Positions 1 through 7,995 of a stretch of 64,000 nt of DNA are shown one piece after another (the stretch's first letter is position 1; the number at the start of each line of letters is the position of its first letter). The DNA comes from Streptomyces canus (GTDB lineage: Bacteria > Actinomycetota > Actinomycetes > Streptomycetales > Streptomycetaceae): contig NZ_JAUSYQ010000002.1 of assembly GCF_030816965.1 (NCBI RefSeq), positions 7,802,001-7,866,000 of the forward strand. Reading direction: 5' to 3'. Both the position numbers and the translations under genes were made by a program. The notes beneath the pieces are model-generated. The model ran no database searches. It had not been told where the DNA came from and worked only from the letters and a program-made list of their open reading frames with translations.

Positions 1-501
1 GTCACCGCGGCCGCCCAGGGCCAGCAGGCCGCGACCGTCAAGACCACCCGCACCCCGGTCACCAAGGAACTCGCGGGCGACGCCAAGAGCTACCGCTGGT
101 GGCGCATGGTCAGCGCGGTCGGCAAGAACAAGGACTGGCACCCGCGGTCGTACGAGATCGTCCCCGGTCCGAGCACGAAGTACCCGGGCCGCGGCTTCAC
201 CAAGCACGACGTCTACGTCACCGAGTACAACCAGTGCGAGCAGTTCGCCAGCAACAACACCGGCAACTGCGGCACCGGAGCGGGCAAGTCCGTCGACAAG
301 TGGGTCAACGACCAGACCCTCACCCACCCGGTGGTCTGGATGAACGTGGGCTTCCACCACATCGCCCGGGACGAGGACCAGCAGCCCATGCCGGTCCACT
401 GGCAGGGTTTCTCCATCGCCCCCAGGGACGTCACGGCTATGAATCCGCTCACTCCCGCCGAGCTCGCCGGACAGAACGGACACTGGGAGCCCGGTAGTTG
501 A
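1..501 (+). CDS. Copper amine oxidase, C-terminal part (5' end outside window)
   Basis: The open frame runs from base 1 to a TGA at 499-501, about 166 residues, so the start lies upstream of the window. The run FHHIARDEDQQPMPVHW near residue 118 matches the last conserved block of copper/topaquinone amine oxidases, where a His of the HH pair is the third copper ligand. It is followed by the usual C-terminal NPL stretch. The family oxidatively deaminates primary amines such as tyramine to aldehyde, ammonia and H2O2. The topaquinone tyrosine and the other two copper histidines must be in the missing part. The family is known; the substrate cannot be read from this piece. Confidence 0.88.
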   Translation, partial: VTAAAQGQQAATVKTTRTPVTKELAGDAKSYRWWRMVSAVGKNKDWHPRSYEIVPGPSTKYPGRGFTKHDVYVTEYNQCEQFASNNTGNCGTGAGKSVDKWVNDQTLTHPVVWMNVGFHHIARDEDQQPMPVHWQGFSIAPRDVTAMNPLTPAELAGQNGHWEPGS

Positions 502-615
502 GATTGACCCTGTCCATCCGGCTGCACCGCCGACCGCTCCCGGAGTACCCTTCCTTGATCGTTGGGTGGGGCCATGCCCCCGGGAGTGCTCGGGGGAGCG
601 GAAGGCGGTGCGCGG

Positions 616-1860
616 GTGGGCTCGGGAGGGCTGGAGTTGCCCCCTGGTGACGAGGGTCACGAGGGGAACTCCGCAGACGCCCCGCCCGGCACGGTGTCCC
701 TGGCGCGGCCGATGGACGCGGGAGCGACCATCGGGCCGGAACTGGACTGGGACGCCGACGCCTGGCGCGAGGTACGTACCCGCGCACAGCGGGCCGGCCG
801 GGCCTACATCTGGCTGAACCTCGTCGAGCAGCGGCTGCGGGCCGTGGTGGCCGCTGTTCTGCGCCCCATCTACGAACCCGTCCACGGCCACGACGACTGG
901 GTGGTCGCCGCTGCCGGGCCCGCCGGGCAGGAGTGGGTGCAGCGCGCGGTCGCCGTCCGCGAAGTCAGCCGCCGCAAGGGCTACTTGCTCGACCCGGCTG
1001 ACGACAACGTCCTCAGCTTCCTCACCCTGCCGCAGCTGCGCGAGCTGATGGTGCAGCACTGGCCCTGCTTCGAGCCCTACTTCGACGACCGACGCGATGT
1101 CGAACTGGCCCTGGACGAGCTGGAGGTGACGCGCAACGTCGTCTCCCGCAACCGGGCCCTGTCCGAGGCGGTCCTCGGCCAGGCCGAACGCGCCTCCGCC
1201 AAGCTCCTTGAGATACTCGGCGCCGGCGGCGACGTGCCGTCCGCCCGACGGCTGCCCGTCGACGCGGTCGAGGACCTGGTCGGCGACCGGTACGCCGACG
1301 TGGTCGCCGTGCACACCGACCGGGTGCGGCTGCTGAGGCAGTTCCCCGCCGAGGACATCTTCGGCGGCGCCCGCCGACTGGATGCCGTCGGCATCGGCCT
1401 CAACCTCCTCGTGCAGAACTTCTCCGGTCGCCGTCTGGTCCGTCTGGCCGAGGGCGGCTGCCGGGTGCGGCTGCTGTTCCTGAACCCGGCCTCCAGCGCG
1501 GTCAAGCGGCGCGAGCGGGAACTCGGCATGAAACGCGGTGAGTTGAGCCGCGCGGTCGAGATGAACATCCTGCACATGCGCCGGGTGCGGTCGAGGTTGC
1601 GCGACCCGGGCGCCTTCGAGATCCAGGTCTACGACGAGACCCCGCGCTTCACGGCCTACCTCGTGGACGGCGACGGTTCGGACGGCATCGCGGTCGTGCA
1701 GTCCTATCTGCGCCGGGCGAGAGGCATGGAGGCACCGGTCCTCGTGCTGCGCAACGGCCATCGGGTGGTCAAGCCGGGCGATGTGGACGACAGCGGCCTC
1801 TTCCCCACCTACCGCGAGGAGTTCGAGATGAACTGGGCGGATTCGCGGCCGGTGTCCTGA
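616..1860 (+). CDS. SAV2148-family HEPN-domain protein
   Basis: This 414-residue soluble protein matches, from memory, the Streptomyces SAV2148-type HEPN family. The hallmark is the N-terminal part with WREVRTRAQRAGRAYIWLN, and the C-terminal half carries FSGRRLVRLAEGG and a long basic segment. HEPN domains often act as RNases or toxin-like modules, but no biochemical role is known to me for this family. I chose GTG 616, which gives an N-terminus starting MGSGGLELPPGDEG. The frame is open back to 562, and GTG 694 is a later alternative. No partner antitoxin is adjacent: the next gene is a separate exonuclease. Confidence 0.8.
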   Translation: MGSGGLELPPGDEGHEGNSADAPPGTVSLARPMDAGATIGPELDWDADAWREVRTRAQRAGRAYIWLNLVEQRLRAVVAAVLRPIYEPVHGHDDWVVAAAGPAGQEWVQRAVAVREVSRRKGYLLDPADDNVLSFLTLPQLRELMVQHWPCFEPYFDDRRDVELALDELEVTRNVVSRNRALSEAVLGQAERASAKLLEILGAGGDVPSARRLPVDAVEDLVGDRYADVVAVHTDRVRLLRQFPAEDIFGGARRLDAVGIGLNLLVQNFSGRRLVRLAEGGCRVRLLFLNPASSAVKRRERELGMKRGELSRAVEMNILHMRRVRSRLRDPGAFEIQVYDETPRFTAYLVDGDGSDGIAVVQSYLRRARGMEAPVLVLRNGHRVVKPGDVDDSGLFPTYREEFEMNWADSRPVS

Positions 1861-1899
1861 AGTGTTCCGGTGTCCTGAAGTGTCCAGGCCTCCCGAAGT
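1849..1899. repeat. Short tandem duplication across a stop codon
   Basis: The 17-bp unit CCGGTGTCCTGAAGTGT occurs at 1849-1865 and again at 1867-1883, an 18-bp period, with a decayed third copy (CCCGAAGTGTCC) to about 1899. The first copy contains the TGA that ends the HEPN gene, so this looks like local slippage at the 3' end. Confidence 0.8.
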
Positions 1900-1998
1900 G
1901 TCCGGAACGGTAAGCGGAATGCGGCCCTCTGATTGTCAGTGGCGCATGGGAAGGTGGAGACCACTGGGGGAAAGCACCACCAAGAAGGGGGACGGCCC

Positions 1999-2721
1999 AT
2001 GGGCTGGCACCGAGAGCTGCTGATCGGCTTCGACCTGGAAACCACCGGCACCGATCCGCGCGAGGCGCGCATCGTCACGGGAGCCGTGATCGAGGTCAGG
2101 GACGGGCAGCCCATAGGGCGCCGGGAGTGGCTGGCGGACCCGGGCGTACAGATCCCGGCGGACGCCGTGGCGGTGCACGGCATCAGCAACGAACGGGCGG
2201 CCGCCGAGGGCCGCCCCGCCGACCAGGTCGCCGACGCCATCGCGGACGTCCTCGCGGCCTACTGGAAGACGGGCACCCCGGTCGTCGCTTACAACGCCGC
2301 CTTCGACCTGAGCCTGCTCGCCGCCGAACTGCGCCGGTACGGCCTGCCGTCCCTGCGTGAGCGCCTGGGCGGCCTCGATCCCGCCCCGGTCATCGACCCG
2401 TACACCATCGACCGCTCGGTGGACCGCTACCGGCGCGGCAAGCGCAACCTCGAAGCGGTCTGCACGGAGTACGGCGTCGCACTCGACGCCGCCCACGACG
2501 CCTGCGCCGACGCCCTCGCCGCGGCCCGGCTCGCCTGTGCGATAGCCGCGCGTCACCCCAAGGTCGCCGCCCTCGGCCCGGCGGAGCTGCACCGGCGCCA
2601 GATCGAGTGGTACGCGGAGTGGGCGGCGGACTTCCAGAGCTTCCTGCGCCGCAAGGGCGACGCCACGGCGGTGATCGACAGCACCTGGCCGCTGCGCGAA
2701 CCTGCCGACGAGACGGTGTGA
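1999..2721 (+). CDS. DnaQ-like 3'-5' exonuclease
   Basis: This 240-residue protein has the three DEDDh exonuclease motifs: FDLETTG near residue 11 (Exo I), VAYNAAFDLSLL near 95 (Exo II) and HDACADALAA near 164 (Exo III, with the H and D of DEDDh). The family removes nucleotides from DNA or RNA 3' ends with two metal ions. As a stand-alone domain without polymerase it is more likely a repair or RNA-trimming enzyme than the replicative proofreader. ATG 1999 follows a purine-rich AAGAAGGGGG. The frame is open to 1933 but lacks a ribosome site there. Confidence 0.88.
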   Translation: MGWHRELLIGFDLETTGTDPREARIVTGAVIEVRDGQPIGRREWLADPGVQIPADAVAVHGISNERAAAEGRPADQVADAIADVLAAYWKTGTPVVAYNAAFDLSLLAAELRRYGLPSLRERLGGLDPAPVIDPYTIDRSVDRYRRGKRNLEAVCTEYGVALDAAHDACADALAAARLACAIAARHPKVAALGPAELHRRQIEWYAEWAADFQSFLRRKGDATAVIDSTWPLREPADETV

Positions 2722-2728
2722 GAGAGCG

Positions 2729-3235
2729 TCACTCCGGCAGGGGACCCGCGATGGGCTCCACCCGCGGCTTCGCCAGCCGCTCGTAGTCGGCCCCCGGCAG
2801 ACACAGCGACCGGTCGAGCCGGGCGGCGTTGAAGTACAGCCGGGGTTGGGCCACGACGTCCGGATCGGCGACGACCTCCAGGTCGGGGTCGAAGCTGAAC
2901 GGCAGCACCGTGCCGGGGATCGCGCGGGCCAGCCGCTCGGCGGTCTCCGCATCGCTGAACCCGACATAGCGCGCGGCGTACAGCGCCCGGATCGCGTCAA
3001 GGTCCACGCGCCGGTCCCCGGGGACGACCGCCAGGACGTTCCGGGTGGTCCGGCGGTCCACCTTGACCCGCAGGACGATGCACTTCGCGGCCTCGGAGGC
3101 GGGGTGTCCACGCAGCGCGCACACGGCGTCGGTGGTGCCCTCGGGCGCGTGGTCGATCAGCTTGTAGTCGACGGAGGAGGCGTCGAGCAGGGAGATCAGA
3201 CGGTCGTAGGTGTCGTAGGCGTCGTCGCCGGGCAT
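2729..3235 (-). CDS. YbaK/EbsC-type aminoacyl-tRNA deacylase-like protein
   Basis: This is a 168-residue single-domain protein of the YbaK/ProX fold. It has the KCIVLRV strand carrying the usual lysine, a VVPGDRRVD segment, and a C-terminal YFNAARLDRSL block. The family hydrolyses mischarged tRNAs such as Cys- or Ala-tRNAPro. The exact substrate cannot be told from sequence. The start lies inside the 3' end of the upstream EamA gene (40-bp overlap), so the two are probably co-transcribed. The 3' end is convergent with the exonuclease, 7 bp away. Confidence 0.82.
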   Translation of the reverse strand: MPGDDAYDTYDRLISLLDASSVDYKLIDHAPEGTTDAVCALRGHPASEAAKCIVLRVKVDRRTTRNVLAVVPGDRRVDLDAIRALYAARYVGFSDAETAERLARAIPGTVLPFSFDPDLEVVADPDVVAQPRLYFNAARLDRSLCLPGADYERLAKPRVEPIAGPLPE

Positions 3236-4161
3236 CGGGTGTCCTCTTCGATGGGGTGAACTGCGGTGCGGGGCGGAGTCGTTGCGCGGTGGGCGCGTTC
3301 CACGGACTGCCCCCAGTAGGTGCCGGTGACCATCATGACCGCCCCGAACCCGGTCAGCACGGTGAAGTGCTCACCGCCCAGGGCGACCCCCACCGCGGCG
3401 GCCCAGATCGGCTCGGTGCCGAGCAGCAGGCTCGCCCGGCTGGCCGAGGTGCGCTGCACCGCCCAGGTCTGGGCGAGGAAGGCGAACACACTGCAGAACA
3501 GGGCGAGATACAGCAGCTGTGCCCAGACGGCCGGGCCGGCGTGGGCCAGTGTCGGAAGCTCGCGTGCGGCCGGGGCGAGGAACAGGGCCGTGCCGACGAG
3601 GGTCTGCACGGTCGTGAGGTGCAGCGGCCGTATCGCCCGCCCCGCGGTGAGCCGGCCGACCAGCGCCACATGGCCGGCCCGTACGACCGCGGCGGCGAGC
3701 ATCAGCAGGTCACCGAGGCGGGGCGTGTGGAAGCCGTTGCCCGCCATCAGGAGCCCGACGGCCAGGACGCACACACCGGCGGCGGCGTAGAAGACGGGCG
3801 GCAGACCGCCCCGCTGACCGGTGCGGTCCAGGAGGGGGGTGAGGACGATGGTCAGGCTGATGATGAGCCCGGCGTTGGCGGCACTGGTGTGGGCGACGCC
3901 GTAGGTCTCGACGACGAGGACGGCGGCCTGGGTGAGGCCCAGGGGCACACCCGCCCGCAGCTCCTCGCGGGTCCACCGGCGCGGCCCTCGCCCGGGGGCG
4001 GCGACGACTCCCAGGCAGGCGAGCGCGGACAGGGCGTACCGGGCGAAGAGCACCAGCAGGACAGGGAGAGCGGACGTCGCTGTCTGGGCGGAGAGATAAC
4101 TCGAACCCCAGACGATCGCGACCAGCAGGAGTACCGCGTCGGTACGGCGGGCGTCGGACAC
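3196..4161 (-). CDS. EamA/DMT-family exporter
   Basis: The protein has about 321 residues and two repeats of roughly five hydrophobic helices. The first begins AVLLLVAIVWGSSYLSA, a typical EamA opening; the second repeat ends in VMMVTGTYWGQS. The family exports amino acids and other small metabolites. GTG 4161 gives the family-like N-terminus MSDARRTD. A GTG at 4203 would add 14 residues and abut the divergent regulator. Divergence from a LysR gene only about 80 bp away suggests that the LysR protein controls it. The substrate is unknown. Confidence 0.85.
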   Translation of the reverse strand: MSDARRTDAVLLLVAIVWGSSYLSAQTATSALPVLLVLFARYALSALACLGVVAAPGRGPRRWTREELRAGVPLGLTQAAVLVVETYGVAHTSAANAGLIISLTIVLTPLLDRTGQRGGLPPVFYAAAGVCVLAVGLLMAGNGFHTPRLGDLLMLAAAVVRAGHVALVGRLTAGRAIRPLHLTTVQTLVGTALFLAPAARELPTLAHAGPAVWAQLLYLALFCSVFAFLAQTWAVQRTSASRASLLLGTEPIWAAAVGVALGGEHFTVLTGFGAVMMVTGTYWGQSVERAHRATTPPRTAVHPIEEDTRCPATTPTTPTTV

Positions 4162-4206
4162 CGCCCCACCGTCCACCAAAAGCCCGCTGAAGCCCAGATC
4201 CACTTT

Positions 4207-4223
4207 CTTAAAGGATCTTTTAG
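4207..4223. promoter_or_regulatory. Imperfect palindrome between divergent LysR and EamA genes
   Basis: CTTAAAGGATCTTTTAG matches its own reverse complement at 13 of 17 positions. It is A/T-rich in a G/C-rich context, between the two divergent genes. This is where a LysR-type regulator would bind to control both. TACACT at 4230-4235 lies 12 bases before ATG 4242 and looks like the -10 of a leaderless LysR transcript. The operator role is inference. Confidence 0.5.
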
Positions 4224-4241
4224 TACTCCTACACTGTCGTG

Positions 4242-5147
4242 ATGGACGAACGACAGCTGCGGATCCTGCGGGAACTCGGCGAACTGGGCAGCGTCACCGC
4301 GGTCGCCGAGGCCATGCTGGTGACCCCCTCGGCGATCTCACAGCAACTGCGACTGCTGCAGCGTTCGGTCAAGGTCCCGCTGACCGAGCGCGACGGCAGG
4401 CGGTTGGTGCTCACGGACGCCGGGCAGGCCCTGGCGGGCGCGGCCATCGAGGTGGAGACGGCGCTGGCACGCGCACGGCACACGGTCGAGGAGTTCGTGG
4501 ACCGGCCCGAGGGCGATGTCTCGGTGGCGGCCTTCCACAGCGCCGGCGCGGCCTTCTTCCCCCTGTTGCTGCGCGCCCTCGCCGACCCCGGCGCCCCCGT
4601 ACCCAGGCTGGCCGACGAGGACGTTCCGCAGGAGGACTTCCCCCGCCTCACCCGGGAGTACGACATCGTCCTGGCCCACCGCCTCGACCATGCCCCCGCC
4701 TGGCCGTCCACGGTGACGGCCACCACGCTCCTGCGTGAACCACTGGACGTGGCCATGCCCGCCGATCACCCACTGGCGGCCAGAGACCGGGTGACCCCGA
4801 AAGACGTGGCCGACGAGCCGTGGATCACCGTCCACGACGGTTTCCCGGTCATGGCCACCATCGAGGCGATCGGGGCGGCAGCGGGCCGGCGCCTCCACCT
4901 GGCCCACCGCATCAACGAGTTCGCGGTGGCCGCGGAGGCGGTGGCAGCGGGCGGCGGCCTGGCGCTGATGCCCCGCTGGACGATGCGCCGCCATCCGGCG
5001 TTGGTGCTCAGACCCCTGACCGGCGTCCGGGCGAGACGGCACATCGACGCGCTGTACCGCCCCGAGAGGACGGCGAGGCGGGCGGTCCGCACGGTTCTGA
5101 CGGAGCTGAGGAGCGCGGCACGAACGGTCCAAGGGGGAGATGACTGA
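4242..5147 (+). CDS. LysR-family transcriptional regulator
   Basis: About 301 residues. The N-terminal winged HTH includes SVTAVAEAMLVTPSAISQQL, followed by a linker helix and a substrate-binding domain with the usual PLDVAMPADHPLA strand. ATG 4242 is preferred because a TACACT -10 box sits 12 bases upstream, fitting a leaderless mRNA; GTG 4239 is one codon earlier. It is divergent from the EamA exporter, so the exporter is the likely target and the exported metabolite the likely inducer. Neither is shown by the sequence. Confidence 0.9.
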   Translation: MDERQLRILRELGELGSVTAVAEAMLVTPSAISQQLRLLQRSVKVPLTERDGRRLVLTDAGQALAGAAIEVETALARARHTVEEFVDRPEGDVSVAAFHSAGAAFFPLLLRALADPGAPVPRLADEDVPQEDFPRLTREYDIVLAHRLDHAPAWPSTVTATTLLREPLDVAMPADHPLAARDRVTPKDVADEPWITVHDGFPVMATIEAIGAAAGRRLHLAHRINEFAVAAEAVAAGGGLALMPRWTMRRHPALVLRPLTGVRARRHIDALYRPERTARRAVRTVLTELRSAARTVQGGDD

Positions 5148-5160
5148 CCGCACCGGTCAG
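5144..5160. terminator. Hairpin spanning two convergent stop codons
   Basis: CTGACCG-CAC-CGGTCAG is a perfect 7-bp inverted repeat with a 3-base loop. It overlaps the TGA of the LysR gene (5145-5147) and the TGA of the convergent kinase (5157-5159). It is short but well placed to stop both transcripts. There is no U-tract, as is common in Streptomyces. Confidence 0.5.
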
Positions 5161-6041
5161 AACGGATACCACCGCACCGTCTCATCACCGTCCCGCAGCG
5201 AAGCCACCCTGCGCTCGAACTCGGCCAACGCCTTGGGGTTCGACGGCGCATGCTGCGCGACCCACGCACAGCTGGCCGTCTCCCGCGCCCCGCGCAGCAC
5301 CGAGCACCCCTCCCACTCCCGGACGTCCCACCCGTACGCGGCGGTGAACGCGTCATAGGCCTCCGCAGGCACCCCGTACCGATCCCGGGACAGCGCCATG
5401 ACCACCAGATCGTGCTCACGCAGATCCGAGGAGAAGGTTTCCAGATCGACGAGAACCGGCCCGTCAGGCCCCACGTGCACATTGCGGGGCAGCGCGTCCC
5501 CATGAATCGGCCCCGGCTCGAGATGAGGCGTCACCGCGGCCGCGGCCGCCGCGAAACCGTCCCGCCGCTCCCGGAGGTACGCCGCGTCAGCGAGGTCGAT
5601 CGCGTCCCCCGCGAGCCTCAGCCACCGCTCCACACCACCCAGCAGCTCACGCGGCGGCACGTCGAAGGACGGCTTCGGCAGCGCGTGCACGACCCGTAGC
5701 AGTTCGGCCAAATCCCGTGGCTCGGCGGGCCGTACGGCGTCGGGAAGCCGGTGCCACAAGGTCACCGGATGCCCCTCCACCAACCGCGCCTTCGGCTCGG
5801 CCGCCCGCACCGCGGGCACCCCCGCCTCCGCGAGCCACACGGCGATGTCCAGTTCACGGCGTGCCCGGTCGAGGAGCTCGGCGTCGCGGCCCACCTTGAC
5901 GACCAGGTCACCGGCGGCGAACACGGCGTTCTCGCCCAGGGCGAGCAGCCGAGCCCCGGGCAGTACCCCCGCCGCGGCCAGTACGTCCCGCGCCCCTGCC
6001 TCGTCCATCGTCCGGCCTCCCGGTCCTGACATGTCTCGCAT
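5157..6041 (-). CDS. Aminoglycoside phosphotransferase-fold kinase
   Basis: 294 residues of the APH/choline-kinase fold. VVKVGRDAELLDRARRE holds the ATP-binding lysine. HGDALPRNV is the catalytic loop (HGDxxxxN) with the base Asp and the Asn. VDLETFSSDLREHDLV corresponds to the metal-binding block, normally D-x-E/D. The family phosphorylates aminoglycosides, homoserine, choline-like molecules and others. Nothing nearby points to an antibiotic, so the substrate is open. Starts at 6041, 6032 and 6008 are all possible; none has a clear ribosome site. Confidence 0.8.
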   Translation of the reverse strand: MRDMSGPGGRTMDEAGARDVLAAAGVLPGARLLALGENAVFAAGDLVVKVGRDAELLDRARRELDIAVWLAEAGVPAVRAAEPKARLVEGHPVTLWHRLPDAVRPAEPRDLAELLRVVHALPKPSFDVPPRELLGGVERWLRLAGDAIDLADAAYLRERRDGFAAAAAAVTPHLEPGPIHGDALPRNVHVGPDGPVLVDLETFSSDLREHDLVVMALSRDRYGVPAEAYDAFTAAYGWDVREWEGCSVLRGARETASCAWVAQHAPSNPKALAEFERRVASLRDGDETVRWYPF

Positions 6042-6220
6042 GCCCGTGTATTGCCACCGCGAACGGCGTCGAGTTCACGCCATCGTCCGGCCAGTCTCGC
6101 ATTCCCACAGGTGGGCCCGTGTGCGCGCTGCCTTGACGGCGCTTACCCCCTTCACGACCATGACGGAGGCCCAGGCCAGGAGGGCCGGAACGTCACGAAC
6201 CGTGCGAAGGAGCCGATGAC

Positions 6221-7165
6221 GTGACCTTGGTGACCGCGACGGAGCGGTCGGCGCAGGGCGTACCGCGCGCCGAGGGGGACCGCCGGCCTCCCGACCGCGG
6301 GGCCTGGTTCCTGGTGCTGCCCGCGCTGATCCCGATCCTGGTGCTGAGCGTGGGACCCCTGCTGTACGGGATCCTGCTGGCCTTCACCGACGCCCAGTCG
6401 GGCCGGACCCGGGCCACCCAGTGGATCGGCGGCCTCAACTTCCAGGACCTGCTGCACGACACCCTGTTCTGGGAGTCGTTCCGGATCGGTCTGGTGTGGG
6501 CGGTCGGCGTGACCGTGCCGCAGTTCCTGCTGGCGCTCGGCCTCGCCCTGCTGCTCGACCAGGACCTCAGACTGCGCTGGCTCGCCCGCGCCCTCGCGAT
6601 CATCCCCTGGGCCATGCCCGAGGTGGTCGTCGGTGTCATATGGCGGCTGGTCTACAACCCGGACGCCGGTGTCCTCAACGAGACCCTCCGCAACCTCGGC
6701 CTCGGCGACGGCCGCGACTGGCTCAGCGGCCTGTCCACCGCTCTGCCCGCCGTGATCGTCGTCGGCGTCTGGGCCGGGATGCCCCAGACGACGGTCACCC
6801 TGCTCGCCGGCCTCCAGAACACCCCGCGCGAACTCCACGAGGCGGCCGCGATGGACGGCGCGGGCGCCTGGCGCCGATTCCGTACCGTCACCTGGCCGGC
6901 CCTCAGACCGGTCGCCCTCGCGATCACCGCTCTCAACTTCATCTGGAACTTCAACTCCTTCGCCCTGGTGTACGTACTGACCAGCGGCGGACCCGGCGGC
7001 CGCACCCGGCTCCCCATGCTCTTCGCCTACGAAGAGGCCTTCCGCTACGGCCAGTTCGGCTACGCAGCCGCGATGGGCCTCGTGATGGTCGCGGTGATCT
7101 CCCTCCTCCTCGCCCTCTTCCTGGTGGGCCGGCTCAAGGACCGAACGGGAGGTGACCAGGCATGA
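6221..7165 (+). CDS. Sugar ABC transporter permease (MalF type)
   Basis: 314 residues with six predicted membrane helices. The cytoplasmic EAA loop reads ELHEAAAMDGAGAWRRFRTV, the contact with the ATPase in carbohydrate importers. GTG 6221 follows AAGGAG at 6207-6212 with 8-base spacing. It is first in a three-gene operon: its end overlaps the next permease by 4 bases (ATGA). No ATPase is encoded here. In Streptomyces such importers usually borrow the shared ATPase MsiK (established knowledge). The sugar is unknown. Confidence 0.93.
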   Translation: MTLVTATERSAQGVPRAEGDRRPPDRGAWFLVLPALIPILVLSVGPLLYGILLAFTDAQSGRTRATQWIGGLNFQDLLHDTLFWESFRIGLVWAVGVTVPQFLLALGLALLLDQDLRLRWLARALAIIPWAMPEVVVGVIWRLVYNPDAGVLNETLRNLGLGDGRDWLSGLSTALPAVIVVGVWAGMPQTTVTLLAGLQNTPRELHEAAAMDGAGAWRRFRTVTWPALRPVALAITALNFIWNFNSFALVYVLTSGGPGGRTRLPMLFAYEEAFRYGQFGYAAAMGLVMVAVISLLLALFLVGRLKDRTGGDQA

Positions 7166-7995
7166 GGACCAGCACCACCGGCCGCACAGGCCAGTACGCC
7201 GCTCTCCTCGCCTATCTCGCCTTCCTCGCCTTCCCCTTCCTCTGGCTGGTCTCCACCGCCTTCAAGTCCCCGCGGGAACTGGGCAGTCTGCACCCCACCT
7301 GGATCCCGCGGGACCCCACCCTCGACAACTTCCGCCAGGCCTTCGACGAACAGCCCCTGCTGCGCGCCGCCGGGAACTCCCTGCTCGCCGCGTCCGCCGC
7401 CGCAGTGATCGCCGTACTGATCGCGACCCCTCTGGCGTACGTCATGGCACGCCACCGCACCAGGCTCGCGAAGGCCGCCACGGGCTGGGTGGTGGTCAGC
7501 CAGGCCTTCCCGCTCGTGCTGGTGATCATCCCGCTGTTCCTGGTGCTGAAGAACCTCCGGCTGATCAACTCCCTTGCGGGCCTCGTGCTGGTGTACGTCG
7601 TGTGGGCGCTGCCGTTCGCCCTGTGGATGCTCGTCGGATACGTCCGTGCCGTGCCGACCGAACTGGAGGAGGCGGCGGCGGTCGACGGGGCCGGGCGCCT
7701 GCGGACCCTGGTGTCGGTGACGGCGCCGCTGCTCGCGCCGGGGATCGTGGCGACGGCACTGTTCGCGTTCATCACCGCGTGGAACGAGTTCTTCTTCGCG
7801 CTGGTGCTGCTGAAGACCTCCGACAAACAGACCCTGCCGGTCGTCCTCACCCACTTCATCGGCGCGGAGGGCGTCGCCGACCTCGGCCCCCTGGCGGCGG
7901 CCGCCTTCCTCGCCACCCTTCCCTCACTGATCATCTTCGCGATCATCCAACGCCGTGTCACGGGAGGCATGTTGGCCGGGGCGGTGAAGAGCTGA
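7162..7995 (+). CDS. Sugar ABC transporter permease (MalG type)
   Basis: 277 residues and six helices, with the EAA loop ELEEAAAVDGAGRLRTLVSV. It pairs with the preceding permease to form the channel of a carbohydrate uptake 1 importer. Its start overlaps the upstream stop by 4 bases, and its own TGA overlaps the next ATG by one base (TGATG). Translational coupling of the three genes is therefore likely. Confidence 0.93.
   Translation: MRTSTTGRTGQYAALLAYLAFLAFPFLWLVSTAFKSPRELGSLHPTWIPRDPTLDNFRQAFDEQPLLRAAGNSLLAASAAAVIAVLIATPLAYVMARHRTRLAKAATGWVVVSQAFPLVLVIIPLFLVLKNLRLINSLAGLVLVYVVWALPFALWMLVGYVRAVPTELEEAAAVDGAGRLRTLVSVTAPLLAPGIVATALFAFITAWNEFFFALVLLKTSDKQTLPVVLTHFIGAEGVADLGPLAAAAFLATLPSLIIFAIIQRRVTGGMLAGAVKS

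Noticed and set aside
5157..6041. Aminoglycoside-resistance gene
   Set aside because: Only the kinase fold is shown; the nearby genes give no antibiotic context, so it is called by fold only.
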